Notes: a model not told the origin generated them from the letters alone. Counted from the first letter of the stretch, positions 1 through 11,153 are shown. The stretch: DNA of 64,000 nt from Selaginella tamariscina (GCA_003024785.1 PUQB01000002.1:226001-290000), one strand, 5' to 3'. Program-made: numbers and translations.

Positions 1-579
1 GGTTGATGGTTAGTTATGTAAATTGAAATCTCTGGTTACAGTTTCTATTCCATTCAGGTTTATTATGCTTTGCAAATGAAGAAAAACATCCAGGCGACCA
101 ACAAAAGGTTACAGAGTTAAACTTGGTGCAAAAAAGCAAATCTTTATATAAGCACACCAAGAAACAGCAAAAGAAAGCTCCGCTGAAAGCACCAGGAAGA
201 TAAAGAGCCAGTCTCAAAAAAGCTCCGAGGAGAAACCCGACAAAGATGAGTTACCAATGGTACGTGCACTATGTTTGCCATGTATTTTGAATCAGAGACT
301 CGTATTTACAGAACTTAAAGAAAGGAGACACTGTGTATCTCATGAGTGAACTTGGTGACAAAGTAGCTTTAGGAGGAGTTCACTCCACAGACACTAAAGC
401 AATTTGTCACAACATTGCTTTGGGGATTCCATTAACATTCGAGTCACATCAGTGATGGATGAGAATTTCGACTTCTATATTGTGAAAATCCAAAAATAAA
501 TACATTGGGAGCTGTAAAGAAGAATGGATTCAAGAACTTTGTTCGTTGGCCTTTGCATCTCGTTTTTCTTAAGACATAG
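1..579 (+). pseudogene. CACTA (En/Spm)-type transposase remnant
   Basis: Several short open stretches in different frames follow each other. The first (about 70-205) is Lys/Gln-rich. The next (about 332-450) reads GDTVYLMSELGDKVALGG, then VHSTDTKAICHN. After a frame change comes VTSVMDENFDFYI, and the last stretch reads KNGFKNFVRWPLHLVFLKT and stops at 577-579. The order 'hydrophobic strand - VA.G - STD - LG', followed by a closing FV.WP.HL motif, resembles the C-terminal part of the plant transposase domain found in CACTA/En-Spm elements (Transposase_24 type). The frame changes and stops mean it cannot make a full protein. The left end lies outside the window, so the element's limits are unknown. 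The family call rests on motif memory only. Confidence 0.42.
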
Positions 580-2599
580 GTGGAACAGGTAAATGTTTAA
601 CGTAGTTTAAAAGTACTTCGGCTAACTAGCTTATTCTTTGTAGTTTGGCTCAAGCCAATGAGTATTTTAGCTTGAGATAACATCTACTTTTATGTGATTA
701 GTGCATGTTTTAATTCTTTAATTAAATATTAGATTAAGAAAACAAAATCTTATTTTATAAAAACGATCAACAATTTTCACAAAAGTGATATTAAAACACA
801 CATTAATTTTACACTAAATAGATTAAATTTGGAGTAAAAACACACTTTTTTTTTATGGGAAAGCAATATCAAGTATAATAAACGTGTACTAGTTTATTAA
901 AAAAAAAAACATTATTTTACTCTCATACACTCCTATATTTTCAAACTAATTTTGAAAATAACATTAATGGTGTAGACGTATTAATATACGGTTATGAAAG
1001 CCTAATTTGTTCTACATAAACAAATATGTATTTAACAAATTTTTAATGACAAAAATAACCTAAATAAAAGTCATTTATTTTAAAACATAGATAATTTTTT
1101 TTAAAAACACTGCAACCTACCAAACCAACATTAGTTTTCATCGATCGTCCCAAAAAAGTCTCCCACAGTCTAAAGTAAAAAACAAGGGTTGATTTTACAC
1201 AACTTAGTTTTCAAAGTCGTGAAAACTGCTATCGAAAATTTTATACCACCGGACGTCCGTTTTAGAGCCTTTTTTTTTATTAATAAATTAACCATATCAA
1301 ATATAGAAAATGTCAACCGTAACAAATTGAAATAATTTATATAATAAAAACATTTTAAGTTGCTCTATATATTGGTACATATTAGACCTTCTGTATATAT
1401 GTCTCGGAACCTGTTACATGGCAATATATTTGCAACGGCGGGAAACCTCTTTTAGTGTTTTACTAAGATCTGTCGTAACGTTGAATTAAACCATTGTTAC
1501 TCCTGGAATATTTATGCCCTTGTGGATGCTTTCTGATACCATGGAGTACCCCAACTGAAAGTGTCACCTGCAATTCGCGCGTTGACTTGCGAATCCAATA
1601 TCAATAATTCATTTTATTTGATTACCTTGAGCATTTTGCACTACATTTAAACTTTGTCAATAAACAATAGTCTAATTAAGCACAAACCTATTGGGAACAT
1701 ATCCTAAGAAGGTGTGTGGATAAACGTGACTAATGATCTTGTACTAGAAATAACAAGTCTAGTGGAGTTAATCACAATCGTACGGCTACAAATTGAACCA
1801 TTAAGTTTAACTATATGTATTGACTAGTCATTCTCTCGATCTCAGATAGTCATTCACTTAGTATTGGATAATTTCAGCTAGAGATAACATTTCAGTAATT
1901 AACATTGGATGATGTAGTTGATATACACTCAACTAGAAATTGTTTTTCTTTTCTTTTTTTTCTTTTTCTTTTTTTTAAATCTTATATATACGGGGATGTC
2001 ACATAGAGTCTATAAAAACGAAAAGATAAAAAATGTAAATATAAGATAACAATTAGTATATTAGTAATAGATAAATTAAATTACTTAAAAATAAATTAAT
2101 TAAATTTTTATATTTTTAAAAATCAACTATATGGGTTATTATATCATGAAAATTTAGGTCATGTAATAGGACATAATAAAATGCCATCCAAAAAGCAGTG
2201 AAGTGTTTATTTTAACCTTAATAATAGCAACCAACCTTGCATGTTTTGACGATTCATTCTGTACCGTCGTAATCTACGGTTCCTCCTTGTCGACACTTTA
2301 ATATAAATTAATATATTAATATCCAGACTGAGTGGGTATGTTTGGTTGTAATGGACAATAAAAGTTGCTTTTATTTCTTTTTCCTTGAACAAGACGATTC
2401 TCCAGCTTAATATTTTATTCGTGTGAAGGGCCCCCTCTGTTGTGTGTAATACCAGCTTTATGGTGTGTAAGAGATGCTAGACGATATCTAATAATATTCA
2501 TATAGCAAACATGTACAAATCACGAGTTCCATCTAGATTCGTGCATTTGTGAGCCCTGAAAAAAAGTCTGCCCTGAGGACTTTCTCCCTTCACGTTGCA
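580..2599. other. AT-rich intergenic DNA, no gene seen
   Basis: Long A/T runs and short open frames only. The part from about 1400 to 1900 is less AT-biased and could be an old repeat, but I find no ends, coding motif or second copy in the window. Confidence 0.6.
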
Positions 2600-3032
2600 G
2601 CAGTTTGATCTTCATTTTGAAATCCAGGAGCTCATTCACCTCAATACCATGGCAACAGCAGGATCATTGTTGTTGAGAAGCCATAGAAATGCTCGAACAA
2701 AACAGCTTCACAGGGAATAGTGAGTGCTCCTACATTTTCATACTCATATTCCTCTGCTGCCCTCTCTAAAAACACTTGAAAAATGGGATGCTTCAGAATA
2801 CGAGTGGCCACCACACAAATCTGCTTTTTTCATCACTGCCCACATAGATGGCCATGCATCCCTTTGGAACATCCTTAGGAACTAAATTGTCAGATCCTTC
2901 GTCACAGTCACTGTCACTCTTGTAGCCAAAGGAAAGTGAAGAAGATGATGAACAAGTGCTGAGTGTCTTCCTGCCAGATCTAGACCTGAACAAGCTAGCA
3001 CTCTTAAGCACGAGCTTTGCAAAGATTGCCAT
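2600..3032 (-). pseudogene. SAUR pseudogene (three indels)
   Basis: The reading starts at the ATG at 3032 (MAIFAKLVLKSASLF), continues through a Ser-rich linker and enters the SAUR core (VPKDVPKGCMAIYVGSDEK, RFV). Two extra bases next to the RFVV motif (near 2815) shift the frame into a stop. The remaining core is still visible in the next frame: a stretch like ILKHPIFQVFLERAAEEY, then GALTIPCEAVLFEHF. A lost T after that and another indel near the end break it again. SAUR proteins are small, usually intronless auxin-responsive regulators that inhibit PP2C.D phosphatases and promote cell expansion. This copy is the leftmost of the array and points away from the three + strand copies at 11-18 kb. 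Three separate indels make real decay more likely than sequencing error. Confidence 0.85.
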
Positions 3033-4150
3033 TTGACACCTCAACATAAAAAAGAACAACTCAACTGACTAAGAAGGAAAACCCAAATATGACTATATAC
3101 TCTGTAGCTTTACCATTAGCAGGACATACTTCAAATAGGTTATAGGGAAAATACAATAAACATTCGAAAGGCAGCTGCAGAAGACCGAATTATCTGTTGC
3201 TCCAGACACAAGGCCTCCATGCAGTAATCATTCTTGAGTACTATGTTCTTCACATGGTTTTTCATTTAACACTTTCACTTCGTTAAAGTCATGTTCTCTC
3301 TCTAGATCTCACATACACACGCATGCATACATGTGAGGAAATATAACAGCAATACGTTAGCTTATGTCAAGTAGAATTTACAAGAAGTAAGAGAGGTTTA
3401 ATATGAAAGACATACGGCTATAAAGGGAAGGATCAAATCACATGCAAATCTGGCCAACCGACTATGCCAATGTGGTTTTTTGGACTTGCTATGTTGCACT
3501 GGCATATACTATACAGCAAGCAGCAGCTGCTATGATGTAAGCAATGCAATCCTCATCCTTATGTTATCAGCATTTTATGTAAGGATTGAACAGTATATAG
3601 AATATAATATAATACATGCTGGTCATCGACACAATTTCAGGTTGCTCTTCAATGGTGGACCATTCATCACGTGCTATACGTAGGAGTAATGCAAGGATGT
3701 CCCTGTCACAGCGTCCGATGGAAGGGTGAGGGAGGATGTCCTGTCACCTTGCGATGTAAGAGTGAGGCAAGGATGTCTTGTCACTGCTTCTTTCGAAATA
3801 TATTTGCAAAAAACATTGAACAAGACTTTTCTCAGGTAAAATTAATTGAGATGACGTTGCATATATGACTTATTATTATTAAAAAAATTAAGTGAGATGA
3901 ACATAACTAAAACGTAAACATGTATTACAAGATCCATGGTTAAAAAGAGAAACCTCTTAAGGGGCTAAAAGAACTAATGTAAAGGTGTAAGATATCAAAC
4001 ACGTATAATGGGAGAGAGTAGAAGCACGGAATATGCAAATTTATATGTTTTGAGTTCGGAGTGAGGAAGTCTACACTATACTGACTTACGGTACTAGAGA
4101 CGTGAATGATGTTCATGGATATGATGGCTTGAAAACAAGAAGCAGTGAAG
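3033..4150. other. Intergenic DNA upstream of SAUR pseudogene
   Basis: No convincing gene. The left part is the upstream flank of the SAUR pseudogene. A short imperfect tandem repeat lies at 3691-3787. The last 100 bases form an open frame that continues beyond the copia insertion (see findings). Confidence 0.5.
3691..3787. repeat. Three imperfect copies of a GGATGTC-TGTCAC unit
   Basis: The core GGATGTCcctgTCAC recurs at about 3694, 3733 and 3771 with spacers of about 25 bases rich in GTGAG. It is a small local tandem duplication of unknown meaning. Confidence 0.5.
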
Positions 4151-4300
4151 TGTTCAGAATTAAATCACGGCTGCACCAAGATCAAACCTCAACCCTGGCG
4201 GATAGTACATATTGCATAACCGCTCGCATTCGTGCTCGCGAAGAACCCTAAAATAGGGTCCGAACCCTAGTATATTGGAGCATCAGTTTATGTCTTAACA
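4151..4300 (-). repeat. copia 3' LTR
   Basis: Begins TGTTCAGAATT and ends TCTTAACA on the + strand, giving short inverted termini TGTT/AACA. Pairs with 8755-8903. Confidence 0.92.
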
Positions 4301-4306
4301 CTCCCC
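4301..4306 (-). other. copia polypurine tract
   Basis: The minus strand reads GGGGAG immediately before the TGTTAAGAC start of the 3' LTR, the expected place for plus-strand DNA priming. Confidence 0.7.
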
Positions 4307-4318
4307 GTAAACTGGTGC

Positions 4319-7300
4319 TCAAAAGACTCCGAGGCCCCCTTGGAACAAAGTGAACTTGGTCAGGCCCAGCAGTTTGGTGAGCACGTCTGCCACCATCTCA
4401 TCCACAGAAGAATGAGCCACCTTTACCAAACCGCCTTCTACAAGCTCCCGAACGTAATGAAATTGAATGAGCACATGCTTGGTCCGTCCATGATAGACGG
4501 GGTTCTTGCTCATAACAATGCTACTCTGATTGTCACACCAGCTAAGCATGGGGTTTCGTTGCACCGCTCCAAGCTCCTGTAAGAGTCCCCGCATCCATAT
4601 AAGCTCCTTGCATCCAGAAGTGAGGGCAATGTACTCAGCCTCTGTAGATGAAAGGGCCACCACACTTTGCCTCTTGCTCCCCCACGCAATCAAGGCCTCG
4701 CACAATTCCAAAGAATAGCCAGTGGTGGACCGAGCTCCTTTGTTTGTCCCCCAACTTGCATCAGTGTAAGTGACCAGCTGAGTGTCACGGGCCTGAGAAG
4801 CATAGGCCGTGGTAAGGCATTCCCTTTAGGTACCTGAGTACATATTTGGCAGCCTTCCAATGGCACAAACTCGGAGCAGATCCAAACTGGCTAAGTAGCA
4901 CAGTGGCATATGCTATGTTTGGTCTAGAGGAAGATGCCAAAAACATCAAGCAACCTATGAGGCTGCGGTACGGAATCTCAGAATCACATATCTCTCCTCC
5001 CGTCTAAGGCGAGTTTGAATTGATAGCACCAACGAGCATCGGAGTTTTAACTGGACGGTAGTTCTGCATACCAAATCGAGAGAGAAGAGATTGCACATAG
5101 TGATGCTGGTGTCAAAGTCCTAGCCTGCATATCCCGCTCAATTTGTAGGCCCAAGAATGTCTTCACCTCTCCCATGTCCTTCATCCGAAATTGTTGTGCC
5201 AAACTTGCTTTCAACTTTCCAATCATGTCTTCATCACCTCCAGTGATGAGAAGATCATCCACATACAGGGCAACAATGATCCGTCCATGACCAACTCCTT
5301 GCACATAAACATTTGAATCACTGTGTGTTCTTCGAAAGCCTTGTCGACGCAAAGCTTCATCAAACTTCTGGTACCACACCCGAGAAGCTTGCTTGAGACC
5401 ATACAAGGCCTTGTTAAGGTGCCAGGCTCGAGCTGTGTCCCATGCCCGGGAAAGCCTAAGGGAATGTGCATGAAGATCTCTCATGCAAATCCCCATGCAA
5501 GAACACGGTCTTTACATCCATCTGGTGCACTTGCCACCTCTTGGCGTTAGCAAGTGCCAAGAGTGCGTGGACACTAGGCAACTTCACCACAGGCAAAAAT
5601 GTCTCCTCATAGTCAACTCCTCGCACCTGGGTGAAGCCTTTTTGCCACGAGTCTAGCTTGTGTCTGACATCCCCAGTCAGGGGATCCACTGTCCGTTTGA
5701 AGACCCACTTGTAGTCAACAAGTCGACGTTGGTGTGGGGCAGCACACTTCTCGAATGTGCAATTCTACACTTGTGCATCCATTTCGTCCTGAATGGCCCG
5801 CTTCCACTCAAGAGACTCTGCTCCAGTCACCGCATCTTCAAAGGTGGAGGGAACCTTCTCATCCACAAACATGCACATCTCAGCTTCCTCTCAAGTAGAG
5901 AAGTGGCATCTTCCAACACCTTGCGAGAAGGCACTCTCGTGCGTGGTCTATTTGGAGCTACCACAGGATCCGGCATGCCCCGCCGACGAGGGACATGAGG
6001 AGGCCGATCAACCTGCTGCTCTGGCTGCTCAGGTGCTAGTTGCTCATGAACATCAACTGGTTGCTCCGGCTGTGCCTACCGCTCATGCTGTTCAGGTGCC
6101 AGCTACTCATGAACATCAGCATCACCTTGATCACTCGAGCATCACCTGGCAGTTGCTCCCCCAGGGCATCAAGGCCACGGTCTTCCCCTACGTCCACAAA
6201 ACCAAACTGGGATTAGGGAGCCAACAAGTCATGTCAATGAAGGAGTCCACAAAGTTGTTCCGTGGAACGACACCATGTGAGGTCATCCTCAACAAACACC
6301 ACATCTGTGCTGATGATGGTGCATTTGTCACCGGGTTCCATAGCCTGTATGCTTTCGACGCCGTTCATCATCTTGTGCATAGCCAACAAAGATCAACTTC
6401 TGGCTCTTGGGGTCCAGCTTCTTCCACAGCTGGTCAGGAATATGGGCATACGCTGTGCAACCAAACACCCTGAGATGGGATACATCAGGCTTCAGACCCG
6501 TCCATGCTTCCTCAGGTGTTTTGCCTTTCAATGCCACAGTTGGCAACCGGTTCTGAACATGCATGGCTACCGCAATAGCCTCCTGCCAAAACTCCTTGCC
6601 CAAATGTGCATGAGCAAGAAGGCTGCGCTGCATTCACCAGTGTTCGGTTCTTCCTCTCAGCCACCATTCTGTTGGGAGGTGTACCGGGTGGTGACGTGGT
6701 GTTGAATACCGGCATTCCGACACAACTCTTGCATGGTGGAGTTAAGGTATTCCTTGCCACCGTCCGTGCACAAGGCCTTAAGCTTCTTGCCAACTTGAGT
6801 TTCCACCGCAGCTCTGTACACGCAAAGGCCTCCACCATCTCATTTTTACAACATAGGAAGAAAAGTTTGGTGAGGCGACTGAAGTCATCAATGAACGTAA
6901 GAACGTAACGTGCGCCAAAATGACTCGGGACGTCCATGGGCCCACACAGGTCGGAGTGCACCAGCTCCAAGAGCTCTGAAGAGCGTGCTTTGAAGATCCA
7001 AAACTTCGGCGATGATGTTTGCCCAACACACATGACTCACAAAATGCATGTGAAAAACCAGGCCTCAGATCCAGCCCTTCCACCATGCAGTTGGACACAA
7101 GCTCGTGCAGTGCCTTGTGATTTGCATGACCCAACCGGCAATGCCACAAATAGGCATCTGCACCAACGACGTTCTCACGGCTGCAGCAAGATGAGGGTGT
7201 GAGAGAATCTCATACAAGTTTCCACGCCGCCTGGCGTGGAGAACTTTCCTCCCAGTCACACGGAAATCCAACTTGTCATATAAATCTGCACCATGACTAG

Positions 7301-7622
7301 TAAACAATCGACTTCCCGTCGTCACACAACCTTGCCACCGACATAAGGTTTTTCTGCATGCCTGGGACGTGCAAGGCGTCTTTGAACATCATCTCCCCAC
7401 CGTCCTGAAGTGGGAGTGTCAAAGTGCCTCGACCAGCAATGTCCAATCGGGCATTGTTCCCAACACCACACCACTACTTCTTTGAACTGGGATATACTGT
7501 TCAAACATCAACTTGTTATTAGTCATGAGGCTAGTACAACCTGAATCAAGCACCCAGGAGTGCATCTTCCCGCTGCTCTCAGCATTGAGGGACTCCTCCA
7601 TACGAAGGACTCTTCTTCCCAT
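4319..7622 (-). pseudogene. copia pol (protease-integrase-RT-RNase H), broken
   Basis: Protease: SWVLDSGCTSLMTN near 7545 (DSG active site). GAG-pre-integrase and integrase zinc finger: MWHCRLGHANHKALHEL then CESCVLGKHHR (about 7010-7149). Integrase core: ELVHSDLCGPMDVPSHFG, then FIDDFSRLTKLFFL (about 6890-6980). Target-contact region: NRLPTVALKGKTPEEAW and HLRVFGCTAYAHIP (about 6450-6560). Reverse transcriptase: WQVHQMDVKTVFLHGDL, LNKALYGLKQASRVWYQKF and the catalytic ALYVDDLLITGG (about 5220-5580). RNase H: WGSKRQSVVALSSTEAEYIA, WCDNQSSI and the copia ending ADVLTK (about 4360-4680). The catalytic YVDD is still present, but the domains lie in at least six separate frames. The block at about 5990-6150, between integrase and RT, is a Gln/Pro-like low-complexity linker with internal repeats. 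Confidence 0.92.
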
Positions 7623-8549
7623 TCACCTTCTTCACTTTCAACACCGACATTAGCCTTCCCATCTGCATGGGGGCAGTCCCTACCCCAGTGTCCAAACCCT
7701 CGGCATATCTTGCATTGGTCATGGCCAAGCCGACCTTCTCGTCCTCGACCCTGCGTCCTCGTGCACCCTTCTCCGGTTCCCCTTTGAAAGCTGCTCGTCC
7801 ACGTCCACCTCGGCCAGCCCAAGCATTGCCTGAACCGTGGGCTAGAGGCGGCAAGGGTGCAACAGCATCACGCCCAGCCAGCTCATGCTTGGGAACCCGT
7901 CGCTTGGCATACATGACTTCATGCAAAGCATTGGTTTTGGCCTTCTCCTTGCGGAGCAAGGCTGTGGCCACAAGCTTGGCCACCGCCGTTTCAAATGTGA
8001 GATTGTCCTCACGATTAAGAGCCTCGACATCCCTGTCCCACTGAGCAGGGAGGGATGTAGAGCTTCACCTTTTGCATGGAATCGGGATGATATGCTCGTC
8101 CCCTTGAGCAGCAATTCAAGCAAAGAGCCGACTCAACTTGTCCGCATGCTCCTGCATGTCTCCATCTTCGTAGACACAAGCCTCAAGCTCCGAGTGGATC
8201 CGCATGACTTCCATATCGGTCTTTTTCCCGTAGTGTGTGACAACCACTTCCAAACTTCAGCAGGGGACTTGTCAGTATCCACCTTGAGCATAATCCCGGG
8301 CTGAGGTAAGTGCAGATGCAGCCCACAGCGTGCTCAGCCCGCACTTTCCACTCTTGATGGATTCTAAGGGTCTCATTGGAGTTGCCTCTCCAGCGGCTCT
8401 GGGTCAGTCCCACGGACGAGCCCAAAAACTCCTTTGACACGAAGCCGAGTCTCCAACAACTTCTTCCACAACAGAAAGTTCTACCCCTTGAACACAAAGG
8501 GCTTGCTCCCACACGAGCTTCCAAAGGAATCCTCACCAGATTCAGCCAT
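7523..8549 (-). pseudogene. copia gag, broken
   Basis: The likely start is the ATG at 8549 (MAESGEDSFG). The region then passes through several frames. A nucleocapsid zinc knuckle is clear near 7665-7715: C-K-I-C-R-G-F-G-H-W-G-R-D-C fits CX2CX4HX4C, preceded by a Gly/Arg-rich stretch. Gag forms the particle of the retrotransposon and binds its RNA. Frame changes separate the N-terminal part, the Arg-rich part and the knuckle, so an intact Gag cannot be made. The four tandem start-region copies upstream are unusual. Confidence 0.8.
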
Positions 8550-8550
8550 G

Positions 8551-8737
8551 GCCTCCCACTAGGCTACATTACACATTGATCCTTACCAAATTTGGTCATC
8601 CTCCACTAGCTACATTACACATTGATCCTTACCAGATTGGTCATGGCCTTCCACTAGCTACATTACACATTGATCCTTACCAGATTCAGTCATGGCCTCC
8701 ACTAGGCTACATTACACATTGATCCTCGTCCAGATCG
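8551..8737 (-). repeat. Four-copy tandem repeat in the copia leader
   Basis: The core CTACATTACACATTGATCC begins at 8564, 8610, 8658 and 8707, so the period is 46-49 bp. On the minus strand at least one unit carries ATGACTGAATCTGGT followed by a TAG ten codons later. It is a repeat of the gag start region, placed between the primer site and the gag start at 8549. Confidence 0.88.
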
Positions 8738-8742
8738 GAAAA

Positions 8743-8754
8743 GCTCTGATACCA
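8743..8754 (-). other. copia primer binding site (initiator Met-tRNA type)
   Basis: The minus strand reads TGGTATCAGAGC directly against the 5' LTR. This is the well-known plant copia primer site complementary to the 3' end of initiator methionine tRNA. Confidence 0.93.
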
Positions 8755-8903
8755 TATTCAAAATTAAATCACGGCCGCACCAAGATCAAACCTCAACCGT
8801 GGCGGATAGTACGCACTACACAATAGCTCCATTCGTGCTCGCGAAGAACCCTAAAACAGGGTCCGAACGCTAGTACATTGGAGCATCAGTTTATGTCTCA
8901 ACA
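8755..8903 (-). repeat. copia 5' LTR
   Basis: Matches 4151-4300 over its full length with scattered substitutions. The outer end is TCTCAACA. The inner end, next to the primer site, is TATTCAAAATT, so the terminal TG has become TA. Confidence 0.92.
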
Positions 8904-9050
8904 TGAAGGACTCCAAGAGACTAACTATAATCTCTTAGGAGAAGCAAGGAAGATGGTCGAGTTGAAAAGATAGACTAGAAATCTAATAATGTGTCTTCAG
9001 CTAACGGTGGAGAAGGAAGAGTTTTGGCTGAATGCAAGTACGTGCTCTAC
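8904..9050 (+). other. Possible interrupted coding remnant beside the copia insertion
   Basis: If the element and one TGAAG copy are removed, an open frame runs from about 4055 across the joint: VHGYDGLKTRSSE, then GLQETNYNLLGEARKMVELK. It reaches a TAG, and beyond that stop it stays open to a second stop near 9050. The protein is unknown to me. The open length is short enough that chance cannot be excluded. Confidence 0.3.
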
Positions 9051-10173
9051 TTGCTGAAACTTCAATCTGTACTGGAAACTGGATGCATACTACACAATTG
9101 AAGTACTTATTCCATGTAGACTGGAATGTTCATAAAATCTCATGAACCAAGATATTGTTCCACGTAATTTTGCAATGTCCGGTACATGCCAGAGTTTGGT
9201 CTGTAACATATGGACCTACCGTGGAACAAAGGAACCTTGTGGGCCAAGCAGAAAGAGGAGCAGCACTCGTGAGAGACATATTGATGTTGGCCTGAGAGAC
9301 CAAGAGATACAAAGGTGGTGCCCAGAAATATCCTTATTGCAAATGAAGAATCCAAGATTAACTTATTCGATCATGTACTATCGTATGCTCTGTAAGGAGC
9401 GTACAAGACGTAAAACAGAGTTTAGTTTAGTTTACTCTAGCAAGGGCTGCTTTTCCAGTATTGTATTTAAGATTATTTATTAGTTTACAATTTGAAACCT
9501 GCACAAACGTCAGACAGACATTTTATACAAAGGTCACAGAGACACTCAGAGTTAATCGTGATTATGCTGGAGAGTTCTGTTAATGTCATTGGTTCATAAA
9601 TGCTTGTGGTCTGTGGTGTGTGTATGATAGATATCAACTCCAGTATGTCATGCGGTTGATTTTACAAAGTTTGTATGTTTTATCGGCAATTACTAAAAGC
9701 TCTACTGGATGTGATGTTTTAAAAGTTCCAAGACAAATTATCCATCTATAGCAAGTTTTTATGTTTCAGGCCTGAAAATGACATTGGATAGACAATTTCA
9801 TGGGAAGTAAAATGTTTACACTATTTATACGACTTAATACCGCATATTTGCATGGCGGGACTGCATATGAACGAGTGGTTTTGCCCTGGATAAATTTTGA
9901 TTCCCTACTTATAATTAATTCGTAATATTATTACATTCAATGAAGGTCTTTATGTATATGTGTGTGTGTGTGTTGGGGGGGCATAGGTATATAACCATGT
10001 TTTAAAATGACGAAATGTTCCTCAGTAAAATGATGAAATGTTCCTCAGTTGGCTAGAACTTGACTAAGAGAGTGGTGAAAGATTTACAACAGGTAAATAA
10101 ACTCTTCTGGGTGTAATATTTTCATGTTAACAATGCATTAATTATGATTTGCAGTTGATTAAATTCTATCGCT
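9051..10173. other. Intergenic DNA
   Basis: No supported gene. An open frame of about 113 codons at 9142-9483 has no recognisable motif. A TTTGCAG at 10148-10154, just before the next reading frame, could be a 3' splice site of a 5' UTR intron. A (TG)n run lies near 9958-9974. Confidence 0.45.
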
Positions 10174-10689
10174 ATGGTTGACCGTGATCATACTTCACTT
10201 GCATCTGGATCGATTGGGGCCGTCCTTGGACCGGTGATTGGTGAGCCGCTGAAGGGTGCAATTTCGGCTCTAATCCTCCCAGCATGCCACTTTGTAAAGA
10301 ATGGATGGGAGCTGAAAAGCATTATTGCTGGCGTGAATGCCTCTGATTGTCTTCGTCTTTTGCCTGAGGTGGCAAACTGCATGAAAGACTTCCATCCGCA
10401 CTCTGATGAATACATCATGTTGAGCAAGTTCATAAATGATTCGAAGGAGCTAATGGTGGCCAATATAGATGGACGTAAAAACTACACTTTCTATAACAGG
10501 ACATACAAGAAGTCCCGTGATCCCATCCAACTAGAACTTTGGCTATTCACATCAGCGAGTAGTCAAAACTACCTTCTGAAAGCAATCACCTCCTCTCTAC
10601 GTTATATTACAAGTGACTTAGATAAGATTTTACATATATATTGTTTATGGCATAGTCGAGTTAAAGTCATGTCTCCAACGTCTTCTTGA
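10174..10689 (+). CDS. RPW8-like (CCR) domain protein, possibly a fragment
   Basis: A 171-residue frame from an ATG. The N-terminus GSIGAVLGPVIGEPLKGAIS is a glycine-rich amphipathic helix like that opening RPW8 domains, followed by LPACHFVKNGWELKSII. Then come LRLLPEVANCMKDFHPHSDE, YIMLSKFINDSKELMVA and YTFYNRTYKKSRDPIQLELW. That succession (loop, helix ending in 'ELV', then basic 'Y..YK.S+') is the pattern of the RPW8/CCR four-helix bundle of helper NLR immune receptors, which acts at the plasma membrane. No NB-ARC or leucine-rich repeats follow; the frame ends at 10689. It could be a free-standing RPW8 protein, the first exon of a larger gene, or a relic. The family call is by pattern only. 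The unmatched C-terminal 30 residues may be read-through into an intron. Confidence 0.5.
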   Translation: MVDRDHTSLASGSIGAVLGPVIGEPLKGAISALILPACHFVKNGWELKSIIAGVNASDCLRLLPEVANCMKDFHPHSDEYIMLSKFINDSKELMVANIDGRKNYTFYNRTYKKSRDPIQLELWLFTSASSQNYLLKAITSSLRYITSDLDKILHIYCLWHSRVKVMSPTSS

Positions 10690-10946
10690 GATAACAAGTT
10701 GTTATGATGTCAAAGGATTAGGTTTGTAGTGTGTGACCCATGTGTTCCTGTTTTCCATCCCTCTAAACATTAAGTTTCTTTTGGCCTGCCAGTTCCTAGC
10801 AAGTCCCACAAATTGTCACATCGATATTCAAACGTTATTCTAAGTCTCTGTACGTGAACACTGTCAAAATCCTGCAATTTGTGCAATTTGTGCAATTTGT
10901 GTATGATTCTGTAATCCAGAGTGAGAATGGTTCCCTAACAGATGTC

Positions 10947-10990
10947 AGGTCTTGGTTTTAGCAGTTGCTCCCCAACCCCTTCGAACCCAC
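10947..10990 (+). promoter_or_regulatory. Conserved block upstream of SAUR copies (copy 1)
   Basis: Contains GCAGTTGCTCCCCAACC about 290 bp before the SAUR ATG at 11242. Close relatives lie at 14642-14690 and 17034-17070. Either a shared regulatory element or simply duplicated flank. Confidence 0.55.
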
Positions 10991-11145
10991 GCCCTAGTCA
11001 CGTACTCATTTCAAGATACTGTATACACGGCCTGGAAATCATAACCAGCTCGAATATATTGATAAGATGTGATATTTTATAGTCTAAATTCCCTTGAACC
11101 CTTTAATCAGTGGTTGGTACCGTTTACCCACAGTAAGCACTATGG

Positions 11146-11153
11146 TATATATA
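11146..11153 (+). promoter_or_regulatory. TATA box of SAUR pseudogene
   Basis: TATATATA about 90 bp before the ATG, preceded by TTACCCACAGTAAGCAC. The sister copy at 14799 has TTTTACCACAGTAAATC before its own TATA box. Confidence 0.65.

Larger units (their letters stand above)
4151..8903 (-). mobile_element. Ty1/copia LTR retrotransposon, degenerate
   Basis: A complete structure of about 4.75 kb on the minus strand. It has two LTRs of about 150 bp (8755-8903 is the 5' LTR, 4151-4300 the 3' LTR). A direct target duplication TGAAG lies at 4146-4150 and 8904-8908. The primer binding site TGGTATCAGAGC reads on the minus strand at 8743-8754, and a G-rich tract abuts the 3' LTR. Between the LTRs the order is gag, protease, integrase, reverse transcriptase, RNase H, which is the copia order. 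The coding region is spread over many frames with stops, so it is not autonomous. By eye the LTRs differ at roughly one base in ten, which points to an old insertion. One 5' LTR terminus reads TA instead of the expected TG. Confidence 0.95.

Noticed and set aside
5660-6705. Long + strand frames (up to 226 codons) inside the copia element
   Set aside because: They are antisense shadows of the minus-strand integrase and RT coding DNA.
9142-9483. 113-codon + strand frame
   Set aside because: No recognisable domain, and overlapping minus-strand frames of similar length look equally random.
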